Source: Bremerella cremea | Lineage (GTDB): Bacteria; Planctomycetota; Planctomycetia; Pirellulales; Pirellulaceae | Length of the DNA: 64,000 bases | Direction: 5' to 3' | Assembly: GCF_003335505.1 (NCBI RefSeq) | Contig: NZ_QPEX01000011.1 | Location: 1 to 64,000 of the forward strand | In this document: piece by piece, positions 51,383 to 61,197 of the stretch | How positions within the stretch are numbered: the stretch's first letter is position 1 | Layout of the letters: each line of letters begins with the position of its first letter | Translations under genes and position numbers: made by a program | The notes under the pieces: generated by a model | What the model saw: only the letters and a program-made list of their open reading frames with translations | Databases searched by the model: none | Told to the model about the DNA's origin: nothing

Positions 51383-52153
51383 TTATTGGATGCCGAGCAG
51401 CAAGACGACGGCCGCCAGGTACGGATAAAGCATCAAAAGGCTCCACGCCGCAACGCCGGCCCAGTGCATCCAATCGCGAGGCTGTTCGTTCATCACGCCG
51501 TCCCACAGAGCTAGAATCAAAATCGGCAAGGGGCTGATCGTGGAGATTATGCCGTAACCCCATATCACAACCGTGTAGGTTGTACTTCCCGAGGGAATTA
51601 GTAGCGGCTGGAAGATCGCAAAGTAAAGCTCCAACACCAGCGATAACGAACGGGTGATTGCTTCGGGAAAAAGCGCCAAAGTCCACACATGCCGCATGGG
51701 AGCAAAGAAGATTACGCCCCAGATCGCCAGCACTGCGGCCAATAAAAACACGTAAGGAAAGCTCTGCTGAATCAGTAGACCAACGGGATTGGGATAAGGA
51801 TCGATTCGCCAAAAAATCTCGAGCACAAGCTTCGATAAAATCGGCGACAATCCAACGCACCCAACCAAGCACAACAGCCAATGCCCTGGCTGCCAGGGGA
51901 TGTTTCGTCCTTGCTTCCACCACCAAATGCGCAGGCCCAAACCACTCAGCCCGGCGCTCCAAATGACCAATTTAATTCCCACCAGGCTGTCCCAAGCCAA
52001 ATCTTCAGAGCGGGAATTTCCTTGACGCCAGAACTCGATTAGCACCGCACAAATGGCCACCCACACCAGCAGCATTCGCAGCGTGAACGGGGGCATGCCA
52101 GAATCGTCTGTGGTTGCTGCAATATCGTCTGCGTTTGGCTGGTCAGGGTTCAA
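51383..52153 (-). CDS. Membrane protein, WQPGHWLL paralogue 3
   Basis: A 256-residue membrane protein with about 7 helices, third intact member of the family: FTLRMLLVWVAICAVLIEFW, WQPGHWLLCLVGCVG, APMRHVWTLALF and RDWMHWAGVAAWSLL. A TTG at 52153 with GAGAG 7 bases upstream is the likely start. It ends 11 bases from the convergent S9 peptidase stop. Confidence 0.72.
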   Translation of the reverse strand: MNPDQPNADDIAATTDDSGMPPFTLRMLLVWVAICAVLIEFWRQGNSRSEDLAWDSLVGIKLVIWSAGLSGLGLRIWWWKQGRNIPWQPGHWLLCLVGCVGLSPILSKLVLEIFWRIDPYPNPVGLLIQQSFPYVFLLAAVLAIWGVIFFAPMRHVWTLALFPEAITRSLSLVLELYFAIFQPLLIPSGSTTYTVVIWGYGIISTISPLPILILALWDGVMNEQPRDWMHWAGVAAWSLLMLYPYLAAVVLLLGIQ

Positions 52154-52377
52154 GGGTCGGCTCTCATTTATCAGGCGGGCAGGGGATACAAGCTCTTCAA
52201 ATTAACCATTCGCTAATTCCCCCTGGAAATTTAGGCACCTGTCGAATGTTTACCCAGAATTCGACTATCCTAGAACCTATACTCGTAGATTATCTCTCTC
52301 GAAAGTAAAACTTCACCGTTCGTTTTACGCATCCGTTAGGTTATAACAACTCCGTTTCCCCAGCCCCACATGGTGGA

Positions 52378-53121
52378 ATGAACGAAGAGGAACCAGCCGA
52401 CGAAAACGACTTATCCCCCAACGCCGTGCTGAAGGTACGCGATGTCAATCGCACGTTCACCATGGGGGAAGTCGAAGTCGAGGTCTTGCGAGATCTTTCG
52501 TTCGATATTTACGACGGCGAAGTCTTGGCGATGGTCGGGCCGAGTGGTTCGGGCAAGTCGACGATCTTAAACCTGATCGGCGGGCTCGATCAGCCAACCG
52601 CCGGGCAGATTCTGTTTGAAGGGACCGATCTGGCGAAGGTTTCTGCCAGCCAGCTGACGCGATACCGCCGCCAGCACGTCGGGTTCGTGTTTCAGTTCTA
52701 TAACCTTGTGCCCAACTTAACGGCGCTCGAAAACGTGCTGGCCGCTGCCCAGTTGGCCAGTAAGCCGCTCGATGCTGAAGAGATGCTGGCCAAGGTGGGT
52801 CTGGCCGAGCGGATGCACCATTTCCCTGCGCAGCTTTCCGGTGGCGAACAACAACGCGTGGCAATTGCGCGGGCCGTAGTGAAAAACCCGAAGCTACTGC
52901 TCTGCGACGAACCAACCGGAGCGCTCGACTTCACCACCGGAATTAGCGCGCTCGAACTGCTGCTGCAGTTTAATCGTGACTTGGGGACGACCATCTTAAT
53001 CATCACCCACAACACCGCCTTGGCCGATGTGGCGCATCGCGTGATTCACTTGCGTAGCGGCGAGATTGTCAACGTGCAAGTGAATGCTCAGCCCAAGCCG
53101 CCAGCGGAGATTGTCTGGTGA
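52378..53121 (+). CDS. ABC transporter ATPase (MacB/LolD-type)
   Basis: A 247-residue ATPase. Walker [10 protein letters not shown] (54-62), signature LSGGEQQR (153-160), Walker [10 protein letters not shown] with E178, switch His in [29 protein letters not shown] is the MacB/LolD subfamily marker. It powers the permease encoded by the next gene, which overlaps it by 4 bases (GTGA). The third gene is a HlyD-type adaptor, so the three make a tripartite export or mechanotransmission system. Confidence 0.95.
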   Translation: MNEEEPADENDLSPNAVLKVRDVNRTFTMGEVEVEVLRDLSFDIYDGEVLAMVGPSGSGKSTILNLIGGLDQPTAGQILFEGTDLAKVSASQLTRYRRQHVGFVFQFYNLVPNLTALENVLAAAQLASKPLDAEEMLAKVGLAERMHHFPAQLSGGEQQRVAIARAVVKNPKLLLCDEPTGALDFTTGISALELLLQFNRDLGTTILIITHNTALADVAHRVIHLRSGEIVNVQVNAQPKPPAEIVW

Positions 53122-55496
53122 GCATCTTGAATCGCAAACTTCTCCGCGACTTGATTGCAGCCCGAGGTCTGTTGATTGCCATCATCAGTATCATGATGCT
53201 CGGTACCGGCTTGCTGGTTGGCATGCAGTCGACCTTCACCAACATGCAAGCCGCCAAAGACCGTTACTATCGCCAGTGTCGTATGGCCGATTTTTGGATT
53301 GATTTGAAGAAGGCACCGCTGGCCGAATTAGAGGTTCTACAAGACATACCAGGCATTCGTAACTGGCGCGATCGCATTCAATTTCCCGTTACCGTCGATA
53401 TCGAACAACGCATCCGCCCTTTAAACGGCACCGTGATCTCGCTGCCCGATCAGCGGCAGCCGGTGACGAATGATATTGTCTTGATCCGAGGAGATTATTT
53501 CTCAGACCGGGGCGAGCCAGAGGTGATTGTCAACGACAAGTTCGCCGAGGCCAATCGCCTGCATCCAGGGCAGAAGATTCATTTGCTGCTGAACAACCGC
53601 CGCGAAGAGTTTCTGATCGTGGGGACGGCCATCAGTGCCGAGTTTACCTACCTGATCGGTCCTGGCAGCTTAACGCCAGACCCCGAGAACTTCGGCGTCT
53701 TCTATTTGCCTCGTCGGCAGATGGAAGAACTGTTCGACTTTGAAGGAGCCGCCAATCAGGTCGTTGGGCACTTTACGCCTGGGATTGGCAACGACCGTCA
53801 GGCCGTACTCGACTTGGCCGAACGGCGGTTGGAATCGTCTGGCTTCATCAGCGCGACCTTGCTGAAGGACTTCACCTCGAACTATTTCGTCAGCAACGAG
53901 ATCGACCAACTAAGCAACATGGCAACCGTTCTGCCAGGCATGTTTCTGGCGGTAGCGGCTGCCATTTTAAACGTGCTAATGACCCGTTTGGCCCGACAAC
54001 AGAGGACCACCATCGGCACGCTGAAAGCAATCGGCTACAGCGATGCTACGATCTTCTGGCACTTCCTGAAGTTTGGAGCGGTAGTGGGTTTGATCGCGGG
54101 GATGCTTGCGAGCGGGATCGGTACGCTGCTGACTTGGATGATGCTGGCTCAATATCAACAGTTCTTTCAATTTCCCGACTTGCGAAACGGATTCTTTCTG
54201 CAAACGCATTTGATCGGTTGGAGCGTTAGTATCGTGTGCGCGGTGCTCGGCAGTCTGTATGGAGCCCGGCAGATGCTTCTCTTGCAGCCAGCCGAAGCAA
54301 TGCGTCCAGAACCGCCAGCCAAAGGAGGACGGGTCCTGGTAGAAAGGATCACGCTAATTTGGAATCAGCTATCGCCCGGTTGGCGGGTGACGATTCGTTC
54401 GATGATTCGGCAACGTTCCCGCACAACAATTGCGTTATTCGCAGGCACCGTGGGGGCCGGCATCTTGGTCAGCGGTTTGATGATGATGGAAGCGACGGAG
54501 TACTTCATCCGCGACGAATTCGAACGCCGCAATCGCAGCGACATCGAGTTGACCTTCAAAGACGCCCTCGACCGCCAGGCCTGGTACGACCTTTCGCACC
54601 TGCCGGGGGTCGACTTGGTGGAACCGCAGTTCAATCTCGCGTGTGATTTCGTGAACGGCCCTTACAAGCGCCAAGGGGCGATCAACGGCATCTTGCCTGA
54701 CGCGCAATTGACCGTACCGACCGACGAAGCCAAACGGCGGATTGCGATTCCCAGTGTCGGCTTGGTGATGGAGCGCCGCCTGGCCGACCACTTGCAGCTA
54801 CGCGTGGGAGACATCGTCGAAATACGCCCAAAGTCAGGTCGCCGCAATCCGCTGCACGTTCCTGTGGCGGCGATCAGCGATAGCCAGTTTGGTTTGAATG
54901 TTTACGCCGACATGGAGTATCTCTGCCGCATTCGGGATGAGTCGTTCGCGATGAGCGGCGCACAGCTCAAGATCAATCAAGCCGACCACGCCCAGCGCGA
55001 ACTCTACCTGAGCTTGAAACAGATGCCGGCGATGGAAGCGATTAACTCTCGCTTGGAACTGATTAAGAACATGCGAGATACGATCATCGAAAATCAAAAC
55101 ATCTCGATCGGAATCATCGTGGTGTTCGCCGGAACGATATTCTTTGGCAACGTGCTCAATGCGTCGTTGGTGAATCTTTCCGAGCGGCAACGAGAAGTCG
55201 CCACAATGGGAGCGATGGGCTATACCCGCTGGGAGATCGGGTTGCTTTTCTTACGAGAAAGCCTCGTGATCAACACCATCGGTGCGGTGCTGGGGATTCC
55301 GGTAGGATACTTCTTGATTCACTTAATGGTTCAGATGGTCGATCAAGACTTGATTCGTTTTCCTGTGGTCACGGCGTCTTGGATCTGGATTTCCGTCTTT
55401 GCGACCGCCTTATCGTTCACGCTGTTGGCTCACGCCGTGGTCCAATGGCAAATCTATCGCATGAATTGGCTCGATTCGTTGAAGGTTCGTGAGTAG
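53118..55496 (+). CDS. FtsX-type ABC permease with duplicated membrane unit
   Basis: A 792-residue permease with eight membrane helices, four per half, with two large extracytoplasmic domains: helices near residues 15-35, 275-300, 310-335, 360-380, then 435-455, 665-690, 715-740 and 755-780. The halves resemble each other (ARQQRTTIGTLKAIGYSD and ERQREVATMGAMGYTR before a helix), typical of large FtsX/MacB-type permeases. The GTG start overlaps the ATPase stop. Not a single-unit MacB (four helices), so likely works as a monomer with two ATPases. Confidence 0.9.
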   Translation: MSILNRKLLRDLIAARGLLIAIISIMMLGTGLLVGMQSTFTNMQAAKDRYYRQCRMADFWIDLKKAPLAELEVLQDIPGIRNWRDRIQFPVTVDIEQRIRPLNGTVISLPDQRQPVTNDIVLIRGDYFSDRGEPEVIVNDKFAEANRLHPGQKIHLLLNNRREEFLIVGTAISAEFTYLIGPGSLTPDPENFGVFYLPRRQMEELFDFEGAANQVVGHFTPGIGNDRQAVLDLAERRLESSGFISATLLKDFTSNYFVSNEIDQLSNMATVLPGMFLAVAAAILNVLMTRLARQQRTTIGTLKAIGYSDATIFWHFLKFGAVVGLIAGMLASGIGTLLTWMMLAQYQQFFQFPDLRNGFFLQTHLIGWSVSIVCAVLGSLYGARQMLLLQPAEAMRPEPPAKGGRVLVERITLIWNQLSPGWRVTIRSMIRQRSRTTIALFAGTVGAGILVSGLMMMEATEYFIRDEFERRNRSDIELTFKDALDRQAWYDLSHLPGVDLVEPQFNLACDFVNGPYKRQGAINGILPDAQLTVPTDEAKRRIAIPSVGLVMERRLADHLQLRVGDIVEIRPKSGRRNPLHVPVAAISDSQFGLNVYADMEYLCRIRDESFAMSGAQLKINQADHAQRELYLSLKQMPAMEAINSRLELIKNMRDTIIENQNISIGIIVVFAGTIFFGNVLNASLVNLSERQREVATMGAMGYTRWEIGLLFLRESLVINTIGAVLGIPVGYFLIHLMVQMVDQDLIRFPVVTASWIWISVFATALSFTLLAHAVVQWQIYRMNWLDSLKVRE

Positions 55497-55539
55497 CACG
55501 GCACTACCGCCATACCACGCATCGTGGGAAAATATCGCC

Positions 55540-56919
55540 ATGTACAAAACCATTGCCATCGTCGTCGCGGTTGTCATCGTGGGTGGATTGCTCTACCTCG
55601 CCACACGAGACCGAGGGCCTCAAGTGGAGGTGGTGACCGCCGCCGAGTTGCCGATTCAAGAGTATATCGACGAACAAGGTAAGACACGGCTTCCTCGTAT
55701 TTATAAGATCTCGATGCCTTTCGCAGCACGGGTTGGCGAGATCACGTTAGAAGAAGGAGACCACGTTCAAGCGGGCCAAGTGGTCGCCGAGATCGTGCAG
55801 GAAGACGTACAAGCCGAGTACGCCGAAGCCCAAGCAGCCGTCCAGCGGCTAACGGCCTCGATTCGAGAAACGGCGGACAAATCGGTTGAAACCACCACCA
55901 AACAGCAAGCAGAGTACTTCGTTCAATCGATGATCAATACGGTGGAATCGGCCAAAACGCAAATGACGGCCAGCCGGTCTCGCTTCGAATATGCCACCAC
56001 GTATCTAGAGCGGGTGCGGAAGTTGATCCCGCAAGGCGCCAAGACCGAAGACGACCTCGACCGGGCCCAACTGCAGAAGGTCGAAAACGAAACGGAATAT
56101 CAAACCGACGCGCTCACCTATCAAGCGATCTTGTCAATTGATGCCGCAACCAAACTTCTGCCCAGCATGGTGAGCCAGTTTATCGATCGTAAAGACTTAT
56201 CTGTTGCCGTGCTCCAACAAGAGAAAGCGGAAGCGGAAGCCCGTCTGCGCACGGCAGAGCTACGCTTGGCCCGCTCGAAAATGACCAGCCCGGTCGCTGG
56301 GATCGTGTTGCACAAAGAGTTGACCAGCGAACAACAAGCGGCTGCCGGAACGCTGTTGTTAGAGATCGGGCAAATGGATCAGTTGGAAGTCGAAGCAGAA
56401 ATCCTTAGCCAAGACGCCACCCGCATCCGGCCTGGCAATCGGGGCGAAATTTTTGGCCCTTCGCTCGGCAAGCAAGCCGGGGCAGGGGTGCCACTAACGG
56501 TCGATCGTGTTTACCCAGCTGGCTTCACCAAAGTTAGCTCGCTAGGTGTCGAGCAGCAGCGAGTGCTTGTTATTCTGCGATTCGACTCGAACCAGATACG
56601 ACAAATTTTGGAAGAACATGGCCTGGGCGTTGAATACCGAGTGCAAGTTCGGATTTATACGGAAGAGAAACCTCAAGCGTTGGTGATCCCTCGCTCAGCC
56701 ATTTTTCGAGACATGAACGGCAACTGGCAAGCTTATGTTGAATTGGGCGGGCGGCTGGAGAAGAGAACCTTAAAACTTGGCTTGATGAACGATTTGCAAG
56801 TCGAAGTTTTAGACGGAATCGAGTCAGGCGAGCATGTTCTGGTCTCGCCAGAGTCGTCCCTTTCCGCTGGCGAAACGGTCTCGCCGGTGCTTCGATCGGA
56901 GAATAGGCGAGTCCAATAA
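55540..56919 (+). CDS. HlyD-family periplasmic adaptor protein
   Basis: A 459-residue membrane-fusion adaptor. An N-terminal anchor (IAIVVAVVIVGGLLYLA) is followed by a barrel-sandwich lipoyl-type half (FAARVGEITLEEGDHVQAGQ), a long helical hairpin (about 100-260), the returning lipoyl half (SPVAGIVLHKE) and a beta-barrel ending in QALVIPRSAIFRDMNGNWQA. The ATG at 55540 with GGGAAAA upstream is preferred to a GTG at 55489 that overlaps the permease gene. No outer-membrane TolC-type gene is adjacent. Exported substrate unknown. Confidence 0.9.
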   Translation: MYKTIAIVVAVVIVGGLLYLATRDRGPQVEVVTAAELPIQEYIDEQGKTRLPRIYKISMPFAARVGEITLEEGDHVQAGQVVAEIVQEDVQAEYAEAQAAVQRLTASIRETADKSVETTTKQQAEYFVQSMINTVESAKTQMTASRSRFEYATTYLERVRKLIPQGAKTEDDLDRAQLQKVENETEYQTDALTYQAILSIDAATKLLPSMVSQFIDRKDLSVAVLQQEKAEAEARLRTAELRLARSKMTSPVAGIVLHKELTSEQQAAAGTLLLEIGQMDQLEVEAEILSQDATRIRPGNRGEIFGPSLGKQAGAGVPLTVDRVYPAGFTKVSSLGVEQQRVLVILRFDSNQIRQILEEHGLGVEYRVQVRIYTEEKPQALVIPRSAIFRDMNGNWQAYVELGGRLEKRTLKLGLMNDLQVEVLDGIESGEHVLVSPESSLSAGETVSPVLRSENRRVQ

Positions 56920-56952
56920 AAAAACCCCACAGACGGGGCAGTGCCTGTGGGG
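56918..56952 (-). terminator. Leftward-facing intrinsic terminator
   Basis: CCCCACAG (56925-56932) and CTGTGGGG (56945-56952) form an 8-base GC-rich stem. On the minus strand it is followed by TTTTTTTATT, the true terminator arrangement; on the plus strand it is preceded, not followed, by the A-run. It therefore terminates leftward transcription, possibly of a small RNA or antisense transcript arising in 56953-57346. Confidence 0.7.
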
Positions 56953-57346
56953 CCCGATGCCTGTCATGCGAACATGACCGGCTTCATTTTGATTTACTCT
57001 GATTTAATCGGGGAAATACCGAAATAGCAACTAGTTGGGACAACATCTCAACTAGTTTACCGGCTTCACTCAGCAATTAAAAAGAACGTTAGAATATGGT
57101 CTTTATTGGCCAATGGTATACCCAACACGAAATTTTCTTTGCTTTTTCACAGAAATATAACCAAACACGAGGATTGCAACTCTCGTGACAAAGGGACAAA
57201 TTTTGTCAGGTGGGTGGGGGTAGGAAATGGGCCGATATTGTTGTCGAATGTAGCGCAACACAAAGTTCCAAAATCGGGCACCGCCTGAAAAATCATCTAT
57301 TACAACATGGAGGATTGCTAGCAACCTCCAGAAGAAGTGGAGACGG
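56953..57346. other. Intergenic region with hairpins, candidate structured RNA
   Basis: Two more hairpins follow the terminator: GTCATG/CATGAC at 56963-56978 with a 4-base loop, and AACTAGTTG/CAACTAGTT at 57029-57057. No protein gene seen. GGAG of the next gene lies at 57339-57342. Confidence 0.5.
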
Positions 57347-58495
57347 ATGTCCTCGATTAGCATTGAACCAGTCGTTAACAAACGCCAACAAAAAGAGTTT
57401 ATTGATCTCGCTTGGGCCCTCTACCGCGAAGATCCTCTCTGGATTCCTCCTTTGCGGCAAAATATTAGCGAGCTAGTCAATTTTTCTGCTCATCCGTTCT
57501 ATGCTCGTAACAAGGTGCAATGCTTCCTCGCACGCCGCGAAGGCAAAGTTGTAGGTCGGATCGCGGCCATCTTAAACGTGGGGCACAACGAACGATACAA
57601 CGAGAAACGTGGCTTTTGGGGGTTCTTTGAATCGATTGACGATACCGAGGTCAGCGGGGCTCTGTTCGATGCCGTGAAATCTTGGTTTGCCGAGCAAGGC
57701 ATCTACAAGATGCGCGGACCCACCAACCCTTCGCTAAATCACGAAATAGGGACTCTTGTCGAAGGGTTTGATACCTCGCCTGCTTTCATGATGACCTATA
57801 ACCCGCCCTACTACGAGAAATTGATCGTCGATTACGGCTACGAAAAAACCCAGGACCTTTACGCTTTCTGGGGACATCTGAACATGCTGGAAGGTTTAGA
57901 TCCGAAGCTCAAGTTTATCGTCGACGAAGCTAAGCAGCGGTTTAATCTCAAGCTCCGTCGAATGGATCGGCGACGTTTCAAAGAAGACGTCTACACATTC
58001 CTCGACATCTATAACCGCTCGCTCGTGGGAACATGGGGCTTTGTCCCGATCGATAAGGCGGAAGTCGATAAGATGGCCGCCGACCTGAAACATCTGCTGG
58101 TTCCTGAAATAACATCGGTGTGCGAAGTCGACGGTCAGGTAATTGGCTCGATGTTCGGCATGTTGGACTACAACCCACGTATTAAGCAGATCGACGGTCG
58201 CCTGTTTCCTTTCGGTTTTTTCCGTCTGCTGTGGAACAAGAAAGCGATCAAGAACATGCGGCTCATTTCGACCAATGTGGTCCCTGAGTATCAACGCTGG
58301 GGAATTGGGTTGGTGATTTTAGAGCGGCTCGTTCCAGATTTAAGAGCTTGGGGCGTCGAAGAAGTCGAGTTCTCGTGGGTTCTGGAAAGCAACCATCTCT
58401 CGCGAGCTTCGCTCGAACGGGGCGGGGCCAAGAAGTCGAAAACTTACCGTATCTACGACTACGCACCGGCTGAACGAGAAGCACTTACCCCCTAA
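57347..58495 (+). CDS. GNAT-type N-acetyltransferase
   Basis: A 382-residue protein. The N-terminal region has IDLAWALYREDPLWIPPLRQ and FYARNKVQCFLARREGKVVG, and the C-terminal part VVPEYQRWGIGLVILERLV (an acetyl-CoA-binding R/QxxGxG/A motif) and VEFSWVLESNHLS. This two-part arrangement is found in a conserved family of uncharacterised acetyltransferase-like proteins. GGAG upstream of the ATG. It precedes infA, which has its own region of 144 bases. Substrate unknown. Confidence 0.8.
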   Translation: MSSISIEPVVNKRQQKEFIDLAWALYREDPLWIPPLRQNISELVNFSAHPFYARNKVQCFLARREGKVVGRIAAILNVGHNERYNEKRGFWGFFESIDDTEVSGALFDAVKSWFAEQGIYKMRGPTNPSLNHEIGTLVEGFDTSPAFMMTYNPPYYEKLIVDYGYEKTQDLYAFWGHLNMLEGLDPKLKFIVDEAKQRFNLKLRRMDRRRFKEDVYTFLDIYNRSLVGTWGFVPIDKAEVDKMAADLKHLLVPEITSVCEVDGQVIGSMFGMLDYNPRIKQIDGRLFPFGFFRLLWNKKAIKNMRLISTNVVPEYQRWGIGLVILERLVPDLRAWGVEEVEFSWVLESNHLSRASLERGGAKKSKTYRIYDYAPAEREALTP

Positions 58496-58639
58496 AAGAA
58501 AGAGCTTTTCTTCTCCTTAGGTCGCTTCTTCGGCATGCAATCTGCGTTTGCGTTTGGGTAGGTTATCGATATACTAATGCTGGCATGATTATGAATGCCC
58601 CCAATTACTGTCTACTAAGTTGAAATCCTTAGGAGTGTT

Positions 58640-58861
58640 ATGTCTAAGAAAGAAGAGGCCCTCGAAGTCGAAGGCACAGTTACCCAAGCCCTAGCCAATA
58701 CGCGTTTCCGCGTGCAGTTGGACGTTGGCCCGACGGTCATGGCGCATGTGGCTGGCAAGATGCGTAAGCACTTTATTCGTATTGTTCCTGGCGACCGCGT
58801 CCGGGTGGAATTGTCCCCTTATGACATGACCAAGGGACGAATTGTCTTCCGAGAGCGCTAA
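58640..58861 (+). CDS. infA: Translation initiation factor IF-1
   Basis: A 73-residue S1-like OB-fold protein that occupies the ribosomal A site during initiation. [40 protein letters not shown] and [10 protein letters not shown] are diagnostic. AGGAG lies directly upstream of the ATG. It is not in the ribosomal-protein operon position, standing alone between unrelated genes. Confidence 0.97.
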   Translation: MSKKEEALEVEGTVTQALANTRFRVQLDVGPTVMAHVAGKMRKHFIRIVPGDRVRVELSPYDMTKGRIVFRER

Positions 58862-59351
58862 AGCTGGCGCCGCGAGATTCCTTCTACTCTCTCGCCTGTC
58901 CCAATCGCAGGAAGCTGACTAAGCCCATCATGCGCGTCAGCCAACACGGGGACTAAGTAAGTAAGATATCTGATACTGCGCGCTCAGTTCGTTCGCGCAT
59001 GGCCCATGCCTGATCGTTTTTTCGTCCCATAACACCGATTTTTCGGTCGGGGAACCGGGGCGATTACCTAATGTTTCCAAGTTTCGAGCCGGTTTTTCCC
59101 CAGTGCGTCTGAAACTTATGTGTTGATCTAGGAGTAGGCTTGGTATTGAGGTGCGCGCCGTTAGGGTGCTTCACATCATTGTTAGCTTGCTGATTGACCC
59201 TGGCCTACCGGGCGCCTTGGCTTCAATGGGGCCTCGGTCTGCGGTACATTTTAGAAATGGTCCCCCAATCGGGCAGCCAACCGTCAGGTATAGTTCCTAG
59301 TTGGATGGGGTCACCAATCCAAGAATCAAAACCTCTCAGGAGACGGATGCA
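58862..59351. other. Intergenic region, nothing recognised
   Basis: About 490 bases after infA. No gene or clear hairpin recognised. It ends in the AGGAGA element of the gene at 59352. Confidence 0.4.
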
Positions 59352-61049
59352 GTGAAAACGTTGATTCAAAAAAGTCGCCTTGTATGGGGCCGACTAGCTC
59401 TCGCGAGCATGTTGCTATTGGCCATGCCGTTGGCAGCGCTTCATGCTCAAGAAGCCGAAACGAAGCCGGTAGCAGTCATATCAGTTTCGCCGATTAAGAA
59501 GATCTTAGCGGACACGCAGTACCTGGCCGACGCTGCTGGGCAAAGTGATTTCGGTCGTATGGCCGCCATCATGAGTTCTCCGTTCACCCAGGGAATCGAC
59601 AAGACACGTCCTATCGGCGTTGTTGTGATGACCAATGGGCAAGAGTTCTCTCCCTTGGCGTTCATCCCGGTCACCGACATGGACTCGCTACTGCTGATCA
59701 TCAAAGAGCAGTTCGGCCCGGCGCAAGACATGGGTAACGACGTGAAGATGCTTCCCACACCCATGCCTGTCTTCGTGAAGCAGTCTGGCGATTGGGCCTT
59801 TGTTGCCATGGACATGGACAAACTGTCCAATGTGCCTGCCGCCCCAGCCGACCTTTTGAAAACGCTGCCAACCGACTACGACTTCGCCGTTCAGCTTTAC
59901 CCTGGCAATGTGCCGGAAATCTACCAGAGCATCATGGTTTCCCAAATGAAGGCCGGCGTCGAGCTGTCCTTGGAACAAGAGCCAGATGAAACCGATGAAG
60001 AGTTCGCCGCTCGGAAAGAGCAAATCAATGCTCAACTGAACGATATCAACCGGCTTTTCACCGAAATTTCGGATTTGACGATCGGCTGGAATGTCGACGC
60101 GAGCCAACAAGCCACTTACATCGACGTCAAATACACCGCTGTCGAAGGTAGCCAACTAGCCGAACAATTGGCGCTGAACACCAACCTGACGACCGAGTTC
60201 AGTGGTTTCAATAAGAAAGGTGCTGCGTTTAACCTGATCGGTTCGCAGAAGACCCCACCAGAGGAAGCTGAAAAGCTTGCCAAGCAAATTGACGACGCCC
60301 GCGAGCAAGCAATCCGTCAACTTGAAACCGATGGCGAATTGGAAGGTGAAGAACTGGAATCGGCCAAGAAGGTTGTCGATCTGATGATCGATACGCTAGT
60401 TCAAACCATTCGTACCGGCAGCATGGACCTGGGCATGATGGTCGACCTGGACGGTGGTAAAGCGGTTGTCCTGGCTGGCATGCACGTTGCCGATGGCAAG
60501 CGTGTTGAAGATGGCTTCAAAGAACTGATGAAGCTGTTGGAATCAGAGAAAAATGTCCCGGAAGTGAAATGGGATGCGGAGTCTTACCAAGCAGTCCGTT
60601 TCCACGTGATGGAAATCCCGATGGACGATGCTCCGCCAGAAGCCAAAGAAATCTTGGGTGCTAAGCCTACGCTTGTTGTTGGTATCGCCGATAAGAGCGT
60701 CTACTTCTCGTTTGGTAACGACTCGGTTGCCCGCTTGAAGAAAGCCATCGACGACTCGGTCGCCGGCACCGCGACTCCTCTCAACAAAATGATGGAAATG
60801 AACATTTCCCTCCTGCCAATCTTGACGTTGGCTGAGAAGCACGACAAGAAGAACGCAGCTGCCCTTAACGCCGCGGTCGAGGCCCTGTCAGCTGGCAACG
60901 ATCAAATCTTGCTGAAGAGCGAAGTTAACGGCTTAGAGGCCCGCGGTCGGTTCATGATTCAAGAAGGCGTGATCAAAGCATTCGGCGCCGGAATGGCTGC
61001 TCAGAATGCAGCTCGCGACTTCGATCAGGAAGAAGCTCCTGCTTTCTAA
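59352..61049 (+). CDS. Large secreted hypothetical protein
   Basis: A 565-residue exported protein. The GTG at 59352 is chosen because AGGAGA lies 9 bases upstream and it starts a clear signal peptide (LALASMLLLAMPLAALHAQ). The mature protein has repeated alpha/beta segments, for example PIGVVVMTNGQEFSPLAFIP, and a Glu-rich helical region (about 295-335). No catalytic motif recognised; many planctomycetes have secreted proteins of this size and character. A strong terminator follows. Confidence 0.75.
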   Translation: MKTLIQKSRLVWGRLALASMLLLAMPLAALHAQEAETKPVAVISVSPIKKILADTQYLADAAGQSDFGRMAAIMSSPFTQGIDKTRPIGVVVMTNGQEFSPLAFIPVTDMDSLLLIIKEQFGPAQDMGNDVKMLPTPMPVFVKQSGDWAFVAMDMDKLSNVPAAPADLLKTLPTDYDFAVQLYPGNVPEIYQSIMVSQMKAGVELSLEQEPDETDEEFAARKEQINAQLNDINRLFTEISDLTIGWNVDASQQATYIDVKYTAVEGSQLAEQLALNTNLTTEFSGFNKKGAAFNLIGSQKTPPEEAEKLAKQIDDAREQAIRQLETDGELEGEELESAKKVVDLMIDTLVQTIRTGSMDLGMMVDLDGGKAVVLAGMHVADGKRVEDGFKELMKLLESEKNVPEVKWDAESYQAVRFHVMEIPMDDAPPEAKEILGAKPTLVVGIADKSVYFSFGNDSVARLKKAIDDSVAGTATPLNKMMEMNISLLPILTLAEKHDKKNAAALNAAVEALSAGNDQILLKSEVNGLEARGRFMIQEGVIKAFGAGMAAQNAARDFDQEEAPAF

Positions 61050-61084
61050 GCCAGAAGCCTAAATTCCGCAGCAAACCATCTGGG

Positions 61085-61119
61085 GGGAGACCTTTTTCCA
61101 AAAAGGTCTCCCTTTTTTT
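61085..61119 (+). terminator. Strong rho-independent terminator
   Basis: GGGAGACCTTTTT (61085-61097) and AAAAAGGTCTCCC (61100-61112) form a perfect 13-base stem, followed by TTTTTTT, 35 bases after the secreted-protein stop. Confidence 0.95.
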
Positions 61120-61197
61120 GCGCCCGGTGGGCTAAATCGTGTGTCGCACTACAATAATGTTCACGTATTCTTGCCTGTTTCAACCATGGTTATCGAC

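Noticed and set aside
50901..51962. 353-codon frame on the minus strand
   Set aside because: Antisense to the catalytic end of the S9 peptidase and out of frame with membrane paralogue 3; its translation is low in plausible structure.
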